Below are positions 27,017 to 36,580 of a stretch of 64,000 bases of DNA, piece by piece (within the stretch, counting starts at the first letter, position 1; each line of letters starts with the position of its first letter). The DNA comes from Rhodoferax sp. AJA081-3. GTDB taxonomy: Bacteria > Pseudomonadota > Gammaproteobacteria > Burkholderiales > Burkholderiaceae_C. A program made the translations under genes and the position numbers. The stretch covers positions 372,001-436,000 of the forward strand of contig NZ_CP059068.1 of the NCBI RefSeq assembly GCF_017798165.1. Direction: 5' to 3'. The notes beneath the pieces were generated by a model, which saw only the letters and a program-made list of their open reading frames with translations, was not told where the DNA came from and searched no databases.

Positions 27017-27778
27017 CTAGGGCGTGAGGGGTTCGAGCTTGACCACCACAATCGACAGGTTGTCACCCACACCGCGGCCGCGGGAGCGGGCCTTTTCGAT
27101 CAAAAACTCGGTGGCCTCACGTGCACTCAGCGTGGACAGGACGGAACCGAGTTCGCCCGTGTTGAAGTAGTGCCAAATACCGTCGCTGCAGGCCATCAGC
27201 ACGTCGCCGGGGCGCAACTGGGAGATGAAATGGAAATCCACCGGAGGATCGTTCTCGGTACCCAGGCAGCCCATCAGGATATTGGACTGCGGGTGTACGG
27301 CCGCTTGCTCCTCGGTGATCTCACCGCGGTTGACCAGGGCCTGCACATACGAGTGGTCCATGGTGCGCTTGACGAAGCGGTTGCCGTGGAAATGGTAAAT
27401 ACGGGAATCGCCCGTGTGGGCCCAGTGGCAGTCGCCACCGGCGTTGATCAGGAAAGCCGCCAGGGTGCTGTGGGGCTCTTCTTCTGAGGAAATGGCTGTG
27501 AGCTTGATGACTACGTGGGCTTCCTGCACCACCTGTGCCAGGATGGCTGAGGCGTCGTCGGTGTCGGGGTCGTAACGCTCGAAGAGTTGCTTGGAGGTCA
27601 TCATGACCTGATCCGAGGCCTTGCGGCCGCCGCTGCGTCCACCCATGCCATCGGCCACGATGGCCAATATGCAACCATTGATACGCGGGTGTTTCAAGAG
27701 CGCGATCTGGTCCTGCTGGTACTCGCGGTCGCCCTTGTGTATACCTGTGGAAGCAGTGAGTCGGTAACCAGTGGCCAT
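27017..27778 (-). CDS. PP2C-family serine/threonine protein phosphatase
   Basis: The 253-residue protein starts at the ATG at 27778 (MATGYRLTASTGIHKGDRE); an in-frame TTG at 27811 would add 11 residues. The PP2C (PPM/Stp1) metal-binding motifs are present in order: GDREYQQDQ, ADGMGGRSGG, AHTGDSRIYHFHG, ACSDGIWHYF and GDNLSIVVV. It should dephosphorylate phospho-Ser/Thr proteins using Mn or Mg. No Hanks-type kinase gene is in the window, although such pairs are often adjacent. It is divergent from the small DUF465 gene. Ribosome site is weak. Confidence 0.9.
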   Translation of the reverse strand: MATGYRLTASTGIHKGDREYQQDQIALLKHPRINGCILAIVADGMGGRSGGRKASDQVMMTSKQLFERYDPDTDDASAILAQVVQEAHVVIKLTAISSEEEPHSTLAAFLINAGGDCHWAHTGDSRIYHFHGNRFVKRTMDHSYVQALVNRGEITEEQAAVHPQSNILMGCLGTENDPPVDFHFISQLRPGDVLMACSDGIWHYFNTGELGSVLSTLSAREATEFLIEKARSRGRGVGDNLSIVVVKLEPLTP

Positions 27779-27889
27779 GTTGATTTGCTTAAGAAGCAAT
27801 ACTTTCTGCAAAAGGACAGTAAGGTCGTATTATCAAGCCAGCACGACCCTTGGTGCCGTAGTTTAAACCCGTACTTGCTTGCATTGCCC

Positions 27890-28093
27890 TTGGTAACAAA
27901 TCTCCACTCACCTGAACGCCATTTGATCGAGTTGCGGATGGAGCATGCCGACCTGGATGCTCTGATAGACCGCGCGGCCAATGATGCGCCGGTAGACGAA
28001 CTGATGATGCGCAGGCTCAAAAAACGCCGTTTGTCCCTGCGTGACGAAATTGCGCGTGTGGAGCGTGAATTGCAGCCCAACGAGCCGGCCTGA
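27890..28093 (+). CDS. DUF465/YdcH-like small helical protein
   Basis: About 67 residues; the conserved part runs SPERHLIELRMEHADLDAL, ends in ARVERELQPNEPA and includes the family core RRLKKRRLSLRDEI. DUF465 proteins are small coiled-coil proteins of unknown function. The start is uncertain: homology requires residues upstream of the ATG at 27941, so a TTG at 27884 or 27890 is the best candidate, and no clear ribosome site is visible. The stop is three bases before the helicase start, so the two genes are probably co-transcribed. Confidence 0.7.
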   Translation: MVTNLHSPERHLIELRMEHADLDALIDRAANDAPVDELMMRRLKKRRLSLRDEIARVERELQPNEPA

Positions 28094-28096
28094 CGC

Positions 28097-30106
28097 ATGG
28101 GTCTGCAGGATCTGGTCGCGCGGGCGTTTGACGTTGATGGGGCCTTGGCGCAGTGTGTAGACGAGTTCACCCCCCGAAGCGGACAGACTGCGATGGCAAA
28201 TGCAGTGGCGGCCACTTTGGAGAGTGGTGGGGCACTGGTGGTCGAGGCCGGAACGGGTGTTGGCAAAACCTTTGCCTATCTGGTGCCAACCCTGCTCAGT
28301 GGTGAACGCGTCCTGCTGTCCACAGCGACAAAAACTCTGCAGGACCAGTTGTTTGGACGCGATATTCCACGCCTGGTGGCCGCGCTGGGCATGCCGGTGC
28401 GTGCGGCGCTGTTGAAGGGGCGCAGCAGCTACCTGTGCATGCTCCGCTTGGGGGACGCCAGGCACAGTGAAATGGCACATAAAGCCTCTGTGCAGCGGGA
28501 TTTGGGCCGTGTTGAGGCCTGGTCTCAAACCACCCGTGCGGGGGATATGGCCGAGTTGACGCAGCTCGATGAACGTTCGCCGGTCATACCCCTGGTCACG
28601 TCCACGCGGGACAACTGCCTGGGCGCCCGATGCCCGCAGATCAGCAATTGCCACGTCAACCTGGCGCGGCGCGAGGCCATGGCGGCCGATGTGGTGGTCA
28701 TCAACCACCACCTCTTTTTTGCCGATCTGAACATCCGCGAATCGGGTGTGGCCGAGTTATTGCCGACGGTGCGGGCCGTGGTGTTTGACGAAGCGCACCA
28801 GCTCAACGAAATCGGCGTTAACTTTTTGGGCCGTCAGCTGACAACCCACCAACTGGACAATTTCGGGCGCGATCTGGCGCTGCAAGGGCACAAGATGGTC
28901 CTGGCCCACACCGCGTGGCCCGACATGTTGGTGGAGCTCAGCCGCAGTGTGCAGGCGTTGCGCGCGTTGTGTGGTGGTAGCCAGGCCACCGGGCGTATCG
29001 CGTGGGAGGCTGAACAGCCCGCAGGCATTGCTGCGCAGGATTGGCAGGCTGTGGTGTCGGATGTGCATACGGCACTGCAGCACACGGATGTGGTGTTGCG
29101 CAGCATGGAAGATCTGTCGCCCGAGCTTCAGGCGCTGCATGAACGTGCCTCGCGCCTGATGGCTGAGCTGGACGTGTTTTCACACGCCGTGCAAGCCGGT
29201 GCCGTACGCTGGCTGGAGGTGGGCAGTTCACAGGTTCGGCTGGTTCAGTCACCGCTGGACATTGCAGATGCGATGCGATCACGTGTGAACAGCGCTGAAA
29301 CCGATGGAGGCAATCACAAGTCCTGGATTTTTACGTCAGCCACCCTGGGGCATGACGCGCACATGGCACATTTTGTGGCGTCATGTGGGCTGGAGGGCGC
29401 GCAGGTGTTGCAGGTTCAAAGCCCCTTCGACTACATGGCCCAGGCAGCGTTGTACATCCCTGAACACATGCCCAAGCCGGGTGATGCGGGGCATAGCACC
29501 GCAGTGGCCCGGCTGGTGGCCCAGGGTGCCGCCGCGTTGGGCGGGCGAACCCTGGTGTTGACGACCACATTGCGGGCCATGCGCGACATTGCAGCAGCTT
29601 TGCGTGAGCACTTTGGTGCCTTGTCGTTCATGGATGTGTTGCTGCAGGGAGAGTCCCCCAAGCGCGAACTGACCGAGCGTTTTGTAAGGGGCGCCGTGGC
29701 CGGAAACAATGGTTGCATCCTGGTTGGCTCGGCGTCGTTCTGGGAGGGGATAGACGTTCCGGGTGACGCGCTGCAAATGGTGGTGATAGACAAACTTCCG
29801 TTTGCCCCGCCAGGAGACCCGGTGGTAGAAGCGCGGTCGAGGCAGCTGGAAGCCAGTGGCAGCAACCCGTTTCACCACTACCATGTGCCCCAGGCGGCGA
29901 TCGCCCTCAAGCAGGGGGCCGGCCGTTTGATCCGTCGGGAAACTGACCGTGGGATGCTGGTGGTGTGTGATGTGCGGCTAAGCCAGATGGCCTATGGACG
30001 CCGTATTCTGGCGGCCTTGCCGGCCATGCGGCGCATCACCTCGCAAGACCAGTTTGTCCAGGTGCTCGAAGGTCTGTTTACCAGACCTTCCACCACGGGT
30101 CATTGA
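28097..30106 (+). CDS. yoaA: DinG/YoaA-family ATP-dependent DNA helicase (iron-sulfur, XPD-like)
   Basis: The 669-residue superfamily-2 helicase has Walker A EAGTGVGKTFAYL, a four-Cys iron-sulfur region (SSYLC, then NCLGARCPQISNC), helicase motif II VVFDEAHQLNE, motif III-like FTSATLGHD, motif V ASFWEGIDVPGD and motif VI KQGAGRLIRRETDRG. These 5'-3' helicases resolve damaged forks and R-loops. The protein is closer in size and Fe-S spacing to YoaA than to DinG; the symbol is given on that basis. Its 3' end overlaps the convergent bamD by 29 bases. Confidence 0.88.
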   Translation: MGLQDLVARAFDVDGALAQCVDEFTPRSGQTAMANAVAATLESGGALVVEAGTGVGKTFAYLVPTLLSGERVLLSTATKTLQDQLFGRDIPRLVAALGMPVRAALLKGRSSYLCMLRLGDARHSEMAHKASVQRDLGRVEAWSQTTRAGDMAELTQLDERSPVIPLVTSTRDNCLGARCPQISNCHVNLARREAMAADVVVINHHLFFADLNIRESGVAELLPTVRAVVFDEAHQLNEIGVNFLGRQLTTHQLDNFGRDLALQGHKMVLAHTAWPDMLVELSRSVQALRALCGGSQATGRIAWEAEQPAGIAAQDWQAVVSDVHTALQHTDVVLRSMEDLSPELQALHERASRLMAELDVFSHAVQAGAVRWLEVGSSQVRLVQSPLDIADAMRSRVNSAETDGGNHKSWIFTSATLGHDAHMAHFVASCGLEGAQVLQVQSPFDYMAQAALYIPEHMPKPGDAGHSTAVARLVAQGAAALGGRTLVLTTTLRAMRDIAAALREHFGALSFMDVLLQGESPKRELTERFVRGAVAGNNGCILVGSASFWEGIDVPGDALQMVVIDKLPFAPPGDPVVEARSRQLEASGSNPFHHYHVPQAAIALKQGAGRLIRRETDRGMLVVCDVRLSQMAYGRRILAALPAMRRITSQDQFVQVLEGLFTRPSTTGH

Positions 30107-30884
30107 GTGCACGCGAGCCATGCACCAGAAAGTCGGACTTGGGATAGTTCTTTTCCAGCACGCGTTTGGCGTCGTCCCGTAGCTGTGTCATGCCAAGTGC
30201 TTCGTACGAGCGGTACATGATGTACAAGGCCTCTTCGACGGCTGCAACCTCTCGGTAGTCGGAGACGGCAACTTGGGCGCGGTTGACGGCGGCCAGGTAG
30301 GCGCCGCGTTTGTAGTAGTAGCGGGCCACATGTACTTCGTATTGGGCCAGCGCACTCACGATGTAGTTCATGCGCAGGCGCGCGTCACTTGCATAGCGAG
30401 AATCTGGAAAGCGGTCTACCAGTTCCTTGAAGGCTTCAAACGACTCTTTGGAGGCTTTCTGGTCGCGTTCGGTCAAATCCTGTCGCGTGAACTTGGCAAA
30501 CAAGCCCAGGTCATCGTTGAAGTTGATCACGCCCTTGAGGTAAATGGCATAGTCCATGGCGGGGCTCACTGGATGCAGCTTCATGAAACGCTCCAGCGTT
30601 GCCAAAGCCTGTGCGGGCTCTGCTGATTTGTACTGTGCGTAGGCTTTGTCCAACTGTGCCTGTTGCGCCAGCGGTGTACCGGCAGCTCTTGCTTCCAGCT
30701 TTTCAAGCAAGGGTATCGCCCGTTCCCACTGGCTCGCTGCCATCTCTTCCTTTGCCTCCGAGTAAATCCTGTTGGGACTCATCGTGGCTGTCTTGTCCAC
30801 CGTGGTGCTAGAGCAGCCGGCGGTCAAGAGTGTGACGGTCGCCAGCAGTGAAACGCAAACGACCGATAATTTGACACGAAGCAT
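30078..30884 (-). CDS. bamD: Outer membrane assembly lipoprotein BamD
   Basis: The 268-residue lipoprotein has a signal with lipobox LTAGCSS (Cys24). The mature part is a TPR-like repeat protein (YSEAKEEMAASQWERAIPLL, then repeats including FPDSRYASDARLRMNYIVSAL) typical of BamD/ComL. It is an essential part of the BAM complex that inserts beta-barrel proteins into the outer membrane. It is divergent from rluD, 14 bases apart, the usual bamD/rluD pair. A tail-to-tail overlap of 29 bases with the helicase gene is seen. Confidence 0.96.
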   Translation of the reverse strand: MLRVKLSVVCVSLLATVTLLTAGCSSTTVDKTATMSPNRIYSEAKEEMAASQWERAIPLLEKLEARAAGTPLAQQAQLDKAYAQYKSAEPAQALATLERFMKLHPVSPAMDYAIYLKGVINFNDDLGLFAKFTRQDLTERDQKASKESFEAFKELVDRFPDSRYASDARLRMNYIVSALAQYEVHVARYYYKRGAYLAAVNRAQVAVSDYREVAAVEEALYIMYRSYEALGMTQLRDDAKRVLEKNYPKSDFLVHGSRALNDPWWKVW

Positions 30885-30898
30885 GTTAGGAAACTTTC

Positions 30899-31927
30899 TT
30901 GAAACAGAGCACAGGAATTATATCGAGCGCCCCGGTGCCGAACGACTCTGAGGAGTTGGAGGACGCCGCAAACGACGTTGAATGGCGCAAGCTTAGCGTG
31001 TCTGCAGAACAACACGGCGCACGGCTGGACAAGGCCCTGGTCGACGCGGCACCCGAGTTCTCCAGAAACTACCTGCAGCAATTGATTGAAGCGGGCCGCG
31101 TCACTATCAACTCGCAGCCTGCCCGCAAGGCGTCGCACAAGGTCAAGGCGGGGGACGAGTTGGTGATCGAGCTTCGGCCCACACCCCAAAGCCAAGCCTT
31201 TAAACCCCAGGCCATGCCATTGGACGTGGTGTTCCAGGACGCCCACATTCTGGTCATCAACAAGCCAGCGGGGTTGGTGGTTCACCCCGCGCCGGGCAAT
31301 TGGAGTGGCACCTTGCTCAACGGCCTTCTGGCATATGACACGGCGATTGCAACCGTGCCCAGAGCCGGTATCGTGCACCGCTTGGACAAAGACACCAGCG
31401 GGCTGATGGTAGTGGCCCGCAGCCGCACCGTGATGGACGCCCTGGTGCAGTCCATCGCTGCGAGGGATGTGAGCCGGCAATACCTGGCTGTCGCGCACCG
31501 TCCCTGGACCGGACCGACGCGCCAGACCGTGGATACGCCCATAGGCAGAGACCCACGCAACCGTTTGCGCATGGCCGTCGTGGATCTGGACAGCCAAGCG
31601 GGTAAAGCGGCGAAGACGGATGTGGTGTTTCTGGACAATGCCGACAGTGGATGTCTGGTTCGCTGTATTTTGCATACGGGGCGCACCCATCAGATCAGGG
31701 TGCACATGGCTTCGTTGGGCCATCCTTTGGTGGCCGATGTGGTGTACGGAGGTGTCTGTGTTGCTGCCATGCATCGGCAAGCCCTGCACGCTACCCATCT
31801 GGCCTTTGACCACCCTGTGACCGGGGTGCAGATGACCTTCGACGCACCACCACCAGAAGATTTCCAAGCACTTCTCGCCGCTTGGGGCCTGCGTTACAAT
31901 CCAAATGCACGGGTCGAAAACCCGTAA
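30899..31927 (+). CDS. rluD: 23S rRNA pseudouridine(1911/1915/1917) synthase RluD
   Basis: The 342-residue protein starts at a TTG (30899) with TAGGAAAC upstream; no suitable ATG is available. An N-terminal S4 domain (ARLDKALVDAAPEFSRNYLQ, about 42-105) is followed by the RluA-type catalytic domain with the active-site Asp in GIVHRLDKDTSGL and the motif HTGRTHQIRVHMASLGHPL. It isomerises uridines in helix 69 of 23S rRNA. Divergent with bamD; the 14-base gap between starts means their promoters must overlap each other's coding regions. Confidence 0.94.
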   Translation: MKQSTGIISSAPVPNDSEELEDAANDVEWRKLSVSAEQHGARLDKALVDAAPEFSRNYLQQLIEAGRVTINSQPARKASHKVKAGDELVIELRPTPQSQAFKPQAMPLDVVFQDAHILVINKPAGLVVHPAPGNWSGTLLNGLLAYDTAIATVPRAGIVHRLDKDTSGLMVVARSRTVMDALVQSIAARDVSRQYLAVAHRPWTGPTRQTVDTPIGRDPRNRLRMAVVDLDSQAGKAAKTDVVFLDNADSGCLVRCILHTGRTHQIRVHMASLGHPLVADVVYGGVCVAAMHRQALHATHLAFDHPVTGVQMTFDAPPPEDFQALLAAWGLRYNPNARVENP

Positions 31928-32041
31928 GCGCCTCGTGACATGCCGAGGTGAGGCACGGTGAATTCTTCACATCTGCTGCCGTCTGTTTGGAATCTCATTG
32001 ATTGCTCACCGGGATGGTGGCGTTTCCGATAAAGCCTGACT

Positions 32042-32719
32042 ATGAACATGGCAGATGCAAAACGGGTCCTGGAGACCGCGTTAATTTGCTCTCAGCAACC
32101 CTTGCCGTTGCGCGATATGCGTTCGCTCTTCAATGAGTCTTTGGGTGCAGACACGCTCAAAAGCCTGCTCGAAGAGTTGGGCAGCGAATGGGCGGGCAGG
32201 GGCGTTGAGTTGGTCAATGTTGCTTCCGGATGGCGCTTTCAAAGCAGGCCGGAAATGCGCGAGTACCTGGACAGGCTGCATCCCGAAAAACCACCCCGTT
32301 ACACACGGGCGACGTTGGAGACGCTGGCCATCATTGCCTACCGCCAGCCGGTGACGCGGGGCGATATGGAGGACATCCGTGGTGTGACCATCAATTCCCT
32401 GTTGATTAAACAACTGGAAGACAGGGGCTGGGTCGAGGTGATTGGACACCGGGAAGCAGCAGGGCGCCCGGCACTGTATGCGACCACCCGGCAATTTTTG
32501 GATGACCTGGGGCTGAAGTCTCTGGATCAGCTGCCATTGTTGGAGAGTGTGGCGAATCAGGACGGAGTTTTTGGCGCCCTGGTTGAATCAGCCGGAGAGA
32601 CCGTCGCGTTGCAAGCCGCCGAGGAGCTTGTGTTGGGCGACGAAAAGATGCAATTGGATATGCCACTGGAAGCCGTCAATCTAGAAGTGCCTCCACCTTT
32701 AAATGGATTCTCAGAATGA
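32042..32719 (+). CDS. scpB: Segregation and condensation protein B
   Basis: The 225-residue protein has the two winged-helix domains of ScpB ([46 protein letters not shown] with IRGV and [20 protein letters not shown]). It forms the kleisin-associated part of the SMC condensin complex for chromosome segregation. scpA is not adjacent in this window. The stop overlaps the rluB start (ATGA at 32716-32719). Confidence 0.95.
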   Translation: MNMADAKRVLETALICSQQPLPLRDMRSLFNESLGADTLKSLLEELGSEWAGRGVELVNVASGWRFQSRPEMREYLDRLHPEKPPRYTRATLETLAIIAYRQPVTRGDMEDIRGVTINSLLIKQLEDRGWVEVIGHREAAGRPALYATTRQFLDDLGLKSLDQLPLLESVANQDGVFGALVESAGETVALQAAEELVLGDEKMQLDMPLEAVNLEVPPPLNGFSE

Positions 32720-34089
32720 ACGAAAACACGCCTGCACAGCCAACGCCCGAAGAGCTTGCTCCCGAAACTGCCGCATTACCCAGCACTGAAGTAGACGGCA
32801 CCGCACCGGTAGCGTCGGCTGCGCCCTCTCTCCAGGCCGATCTGGCGGTTGTACCTGCTGGGCAGACAAAGGCGGCGTTCGACAACCGCTTCAGTGACGT
32901 CATTTCGGGCCAGTTTGACGCTGACGAGGAGTTGGTGGAGCTGGTGCTGCCCAAACGCGTGCTGGCACCGATGGCCGAAACGCCTAAGCTGCACAAAGTA
33001 TTGGCCCAGGCTGGCATGGGCTCGCGCCTGGAGATGGAGCAGCTCATTATGGAAGGGCGTATCTCGGTTAACAATGAGCCTGCCCACATTGGTCAGCGTA
33101 TCCAGTTTGGCGACAACATCAAGGTCAATGGCAAGCCCATCCGTTTTCGTATCGATCCCCCACCGGCCCGGGTGATCGCTTACCACAAGCCTGTGGGCGA
33201 AGTGGTGACCCATGATGACCCACAAAACAGGCCCACCGTGTTTCGACGGCTGCCCAAGCTGCACCAGGGTAAGTGGCAGTCGGTCGGGCGCCTGGACCTG
33301 AACACCGAAGGCTTGCTGCTGTTTACCAGTTCTGGTGAGTTGGCCAATAACCTGATGCACCCCCGATTCGGCCTTGAGCGCGAGTATGCGGTGCGGGTAT
33401 TGGGTTCCTTGAACAAGGAAGAGAAAAAAATGCTGCTGGAAGGCGTCAAGCTGGACGACGGCATGGCGCAGTTTGGCTCGATTGAAGATGGTGGTGGCGA
33501 AGGCTCCAATTGCTGGTACCGCGTAACCATTTCTGAGGGCCGAAACCGCGAGGTGCGCCGCATGCTGGAGGCGGTGGGCCATGCCGTGAGCCGATTGATC
33601 CGCATCCGATACGGTGCCATGGTTTTACCGCGCGGGCTGAAGCGTGGCGGTTGGATGGAGTTGGACGAGGCTGATATTCGATCCCTGGTACAGGCGGCTG
33701 GTGGCGGACGGGCACCAGCGGAGGGTGTTCGGGAAGAGGGTGCACCACGTGGCAACCCGGGTCGTGGTGGTCCACAAGGCAATGGCCAACGCCGCGGTGG
33801 TCGCACGGGCGGCCCCCGTGGAGCCAATGCAGGCGGTCAGCCAAACCCGACGGCCCCAAGCGGCTTTAAGGGTCGCGGCGGCCAGGGTGGACCCAAAGGG
33901 GGTGGGCGTCCAGATGGGAATCGTTTTGATGCGCCGCGCGATGGGCGGGGTGGGGCTGCGCAGCCGGACCCTATGAAAACCGCCTTTGGTTACATTGGTG
34001 CAGATAGCTTTACGCGCCAACGTCAGGACGGCGGGCAAAGACCATCCGGTGGGCCTGGTGGTCAGCGCCGCAAGGGACGTAGCCGCTAG
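32716..34089 (+). CDS. rluB: 23S rRNA pseudouridine(2605) synthase RluB with long Gly/Arg-rich tail
   Basis: The 457-residue protein has an acidic/Ala-rich N-terminal leader (about 1-85), an S4 domain ([20 protein letters not shown]), the RsuA/RluB catalytic domain ([20 protein letters not shown] with the catalytic Asp) and [20 protein letters not shown], then a disordered tail of about 120 residues (from near 325) rich in RGG, GGP and QG. It makes pseudouridine in helix 89 of 23S rRNA. Such RGG-like tails occur in Burkholderiales RluB and probably bind RNA. It overlaps scpB by four bases. Confidence 0.93.
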   Translation: MNENTPAQPTPEELAPETAALPSTEVDGTAPVASAAPSLQADLAVVPAGQTKAAFDNRFSDVISGQFDADEELVELVLPKRVLAPMAETPKLHKVLAQAGMGSRLEMEQLIMEGRISVNNEPAHIGQRIQFGDNIKVNGKPIRFRIDPPPARVIAYHKPVGEVVTHDDPQNRPTVFRRLPKLHQGKWQSVGRLDLNTEGLLLFTSSGELANNLMHPRFGLEREYAVRVLGSLNKEEKKMLLEGVKLDDGMAQFGSIEDGGGEGSNCWYRVTISEGRNREVRRMLEAVGHAVSRLIRIRYGAMVLPRGLKRGGWMELDEADIRSLVQAAGGGRAPAEGVREEGAPRGNPGRGGPQGNGQRRGGRTGGPRGANAGGQPNPTAPSGFKGRGGQGGPKGGGRPDGNRFDAPRDGRGGAAQPDPMKTAFGYIGADSFTRQRQDGGQRPSGGPGGQRRKGRSR

Positions 34090-34165
34090 GCGGCAATGCT
34101 AAAATAGCAGGCTTTGCCCCGCTTCGGAGCAATAGGTCAGATTCTCAATCAGTTCAGGAAATATT

Positions 34166-34591
34166 ATGACAATCGAACGCACTCTCTCCATCATCAAACC
34201 CGACGCCGTTGCCAAGAACGTCATCGGACAAATTTACGCCCGTTTCGAAGCAGCTGGCCTGAAGGTCGTTGCTGCTCGCATGGCGCATTTGTCCCGCGGC
34301 GAGGCAGAAGCTTTCTACGCGGTCCACAAGGCGCGTCCTTTCTTCAAAGACCTGGTGGATTTCATGATCTCCGGTCCTGTGATGATCCAGGCACTGGAAG
34401 GCGAAAACGCCATTCTGAAGCACCGTGACCTGATGGGCGCTACCGACCCCAAGAAAGCTGCGCCCGGAACCATCCGTGCCGACTTCGCCGACAGCATTGA
34501 TGCCAACGCAGTGCACGGTTCCGACGCAGCAGAGACCGCCGCAGTCGAAATCGCGTTCTTCTTCGCTGGCGCGAACGTTTTTTCCCGTTAA
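34166..34591 (+). CDS. ndk: Nucleoside diphosphate kinase
   Basis: The 141-residue enzyme transfers the gamma-phosphate between NTP and NDP through phospho-His117 ([12 protein letters not shown]). The start [18 protein letters not shown] is typical, as is length. A possible -10 TAAAAT lies inside the small palindrome TGCTAAAATAGCA (34097-34109) upstream. rlmN follows after eight bases. The ndk-rlmN-pilF-rodZ-ispG order is the usual one for this class. Confidence 0.97.
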   Translation: MTIERTLSIIKPDAVAKNVIGQIYARFEAAGLKVVAARMAHLSRGEAEAFYAVHKARPFFKDLVDFMISGPVMIQALEGENAILKHRDLMGATDPKKAAPGTIRADFADSIDANAVHGSDAAETAAVEIAFFFAGANVFSR

Positions 34592-34599
34592 GTTATGCA

Positions 34600-35760
34600 A
34601 TGACGGCCAACCTGCTTGATTACGATCTGGACGGATTGGCCGCCTTTTGCGAGCGGCTCGGGGAAAAACGCTTCCGTGCGACCCAGCTTTTTCGGTGGAT
34701 TCACCAAAAAGGGGCTGCTCAATTCGAGGATATGAGTGATCTCGCTAAGTCTTTGCGCGAGAAACTCAAGACTACCGCACACGTCCAGGCACTTCCGGTG
34801 CTTTCTCAGCACATCTCTGTGGACGGAACCATCAAATGGTTGTTTGATGTGGGTGGTGGCAATGCCATAGAGACCGTATTTATCCCGGAAGACGACCGCG
34901 GCACGCTCTGCGTTTCGTCTCAAGCCGGTTGCGCCGTTGCGTGTCGGTTTTGCTCTACCGGGCACCAGGGGTTTAGCCGCAATTTGACGGCTGGCGAGAT
35001 TGTGTCGCAGCTCTGGTTTGCCGAACATTTTTTGCGCAAGCATTTGAAGAAGGACGAACGCGTCATCTCCAATGTAGTGATGATGGGTATGGGCGAGCCT
35101 CTGCAAAACTATTCAGCGTTGGTTCCGGCCCTGCGGGTCATGTTGGACGACCATGCGTATGGTTTGTCGCGCCGCCGTGTGACGGTTTCCACGTCGGGCG
35201 TGGTCCCGATGATGGACAGACTGGGCCAGGATTGTCCCGTTGCGCTGGCGGTGTCCTTGCATGCGCCCAATGATGCACTCCGAGACGATCTGGTTCCGTT
35301 GAACCGCAAGTACCCTATTGCGGAGTTGCTGGACGCCTGCAAGCGCTATTTGGAGGTGGCGCCCAGGGACTTCATCACCTTTGAGTACTGCATGCTGGAT
35401 GGAGTGAATGACACGCCAGCACATGCAGCCGAATTGGTGAAGCTGGTGCGTCCCGTTAAGGGTGAACGGGCTTGGTGCAAATTCAACCTTATCCCCTTCA
35501 ACCCTTTTCCTGCCTCTGGACTGGTCCGCTCCCAACAAAGCGCAGTCCTCGCCTTCTCCAAAATATTGAGTGACGCGGGCATCGTAACGACAATCCGCAA
35601 GACCCGTGGCGACGATATCGATGCTGCGTGTGGTCAACTAGCGGGCGATGTGCAAGATAGAACGAATATTCAGACACGAATCAGCAAGCGACGCACTATC
35701 ATCATCACGCCCGAAAATGAATTGGCTCCACAGGGGAGAGAGGATATTGTTAATGACTGA
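34600..35760 (+). CDS. rlmN: Dual-specificity RNA methyltransferase RlmN
   Basis: The 386-residue radical-SAM enzyme methylates C2 of A2503 in 23S rRNA and A37 in some tRNAs. The SAM iron-sulfur motif CxxxCxxC is seen as [12 protein letters not shown] (Cys111, Cys115 and Cys118). [26 protein letters not shown] and the C-terminal active-site Cys in DIDAACGQL complete the signature. The last eight bases overlap the pilF start. Confidence 0.97.
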   Translation: MTANLLDYDLDGLAAFCERLGEKRFRATQLFRWIHQKGAAQFEDMSDLAKSLREKLKTTAHVQALPVLSQHISVDGTIKWLFDVGGGNAIETVFIPEDDRGTLCVSSQAGCAVACRFCSTGHQGFSRNLTAGEIVSQLWFAEHFLRKHLKKDERVISNVVMMGMGEPLQNYSALVPALRVMLDDHAYGLSRRRVTVSTSGVVPMMDRLGQDCPVALAVSLHAPNDALRDDLVPLNRKYPIAELLDACKRYLEVAPRDFITFEYCMLDGVNDTPAHAAELVKLVRPVKGERAWCKFNLIPFNPFPASGLVRSQQSAVLAFSKILSDAGIVTTIRKTRGDDIDAACGQLAGDVQDRTNIQTRISKRRTIIITPENELAPQGREDIVND

Positions 35761-36580
35761 TAAGTTGCGGATTGGCGTTGCAGCGCGCTCATGGATCGTG
35801 TGGTCCAGTCTGGTCGCTGTGACCGTCGTGTTGTTTTCTGGTTGCGCGTCCAATATGCCGGGCGCCTCCATGAATTCGGACCGTGAGACAGAGTCAGATG
35901 AGCCGGAGGCACGCAAACGCGCGCGGTTGCGGCTGGAGTTGGCTGTGGCCTACTTTGACAAAGGCCAGACCACCGATGCGCTGGATCACCTCAAACAATC
36001 CATTACGGCTGATCCCGGTTTGTTTGAGGCCTACAACCTGCGTGGGTTGATCTACATGCGGCTGAATGAGATGCCGCTTGCGGAAGAAAGTTTTCGCAGG
36101 GCACTTGCCATTAATACCAAGGCAGCTAGCGTGCAGCACAACTACGGTTGGATGTTGTGCCAACAATCCCGATTCACTGAGTCGACGCAACTGTTCAATA
36201 GTGCCTTGGCGAATCCGGCCTATGGCGAACGCGCCAAGACTTGGATGGCCATGGGCTTGTGCCAGATGAAGGCCGGTCAGTCCGCCGAAGCCGAAAGCAG
36301 TTTTGTACGTGCCTACGAGTTGGATGCTGGAAACCCCATCACGGCGTATAACCTTGCGCAGTTGTTGTACCAACGCGGGGAGTTTGTGAGAGCCCAGTTT
36401 TATGTTCGGCGCTTGAACAACAGCGAGCTGGCAAATGCCGAGTCCCTGTGGCTGGGAATTAAAGTGGAGCGGCGCATGGAAAACCGTGATGCGATGGCAC
36501 AACTGAGCGGTCAGTTGAGGAAGCGTTATCCACAATCTCGGGAAAACTTGGCTTTGGAGCGAGGTGCCTTCAATGAGTAA
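35753..36580 (+). CDS. pilF: Type IV pilus biogenesis lipoprotein PilF/PilW (TPR)
   Basis: The 275-residue protein starts at the ATG at 35753, overlapping rlmN, behind GGGGAGAGAGGAT. It is a lipoprotein (signal through VVLFSGCAS) with about six tetratricopeptide repeats ([60 protein letters not shown]). PilF/PilW is the pilotin that carries the PilQ secretin to the outer membrane. It overlaps rodZ by eight bases. The position between rlmN and rodZ is the conserved one. Confidence 0.92.
   Translation: MTDKLRIGVAARSWIVWSSLVAVTVVLFSGCASNMPGASMNSDRETESDEPEARKRARLRLELAVAYFDKGQTTDALDHLKQSITADPGLFEAYNLRGLIYMRLNEMPLAEESFRRALAINTKAASVQHNYGWMLCQQSRFTESTQLFNSALANPAYGERAKTWMAMGLCQMKAGQSAEAESSFVRAYELDAGNPITAYNLAQLLYQRGEFVRAQFYVRRLNNSELANAESLWLGIKVERRMENRDAMAQLSGQLRKRYPQSRENLALERGAFNE

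Noticed and set aside
31928..32041. Gap between rluD and scpB examined for a tRNA or small RNA.
   Set aside because: No cloverleaf, T-arm consensus or terminator was found; it looks like ordinary leader sequence.
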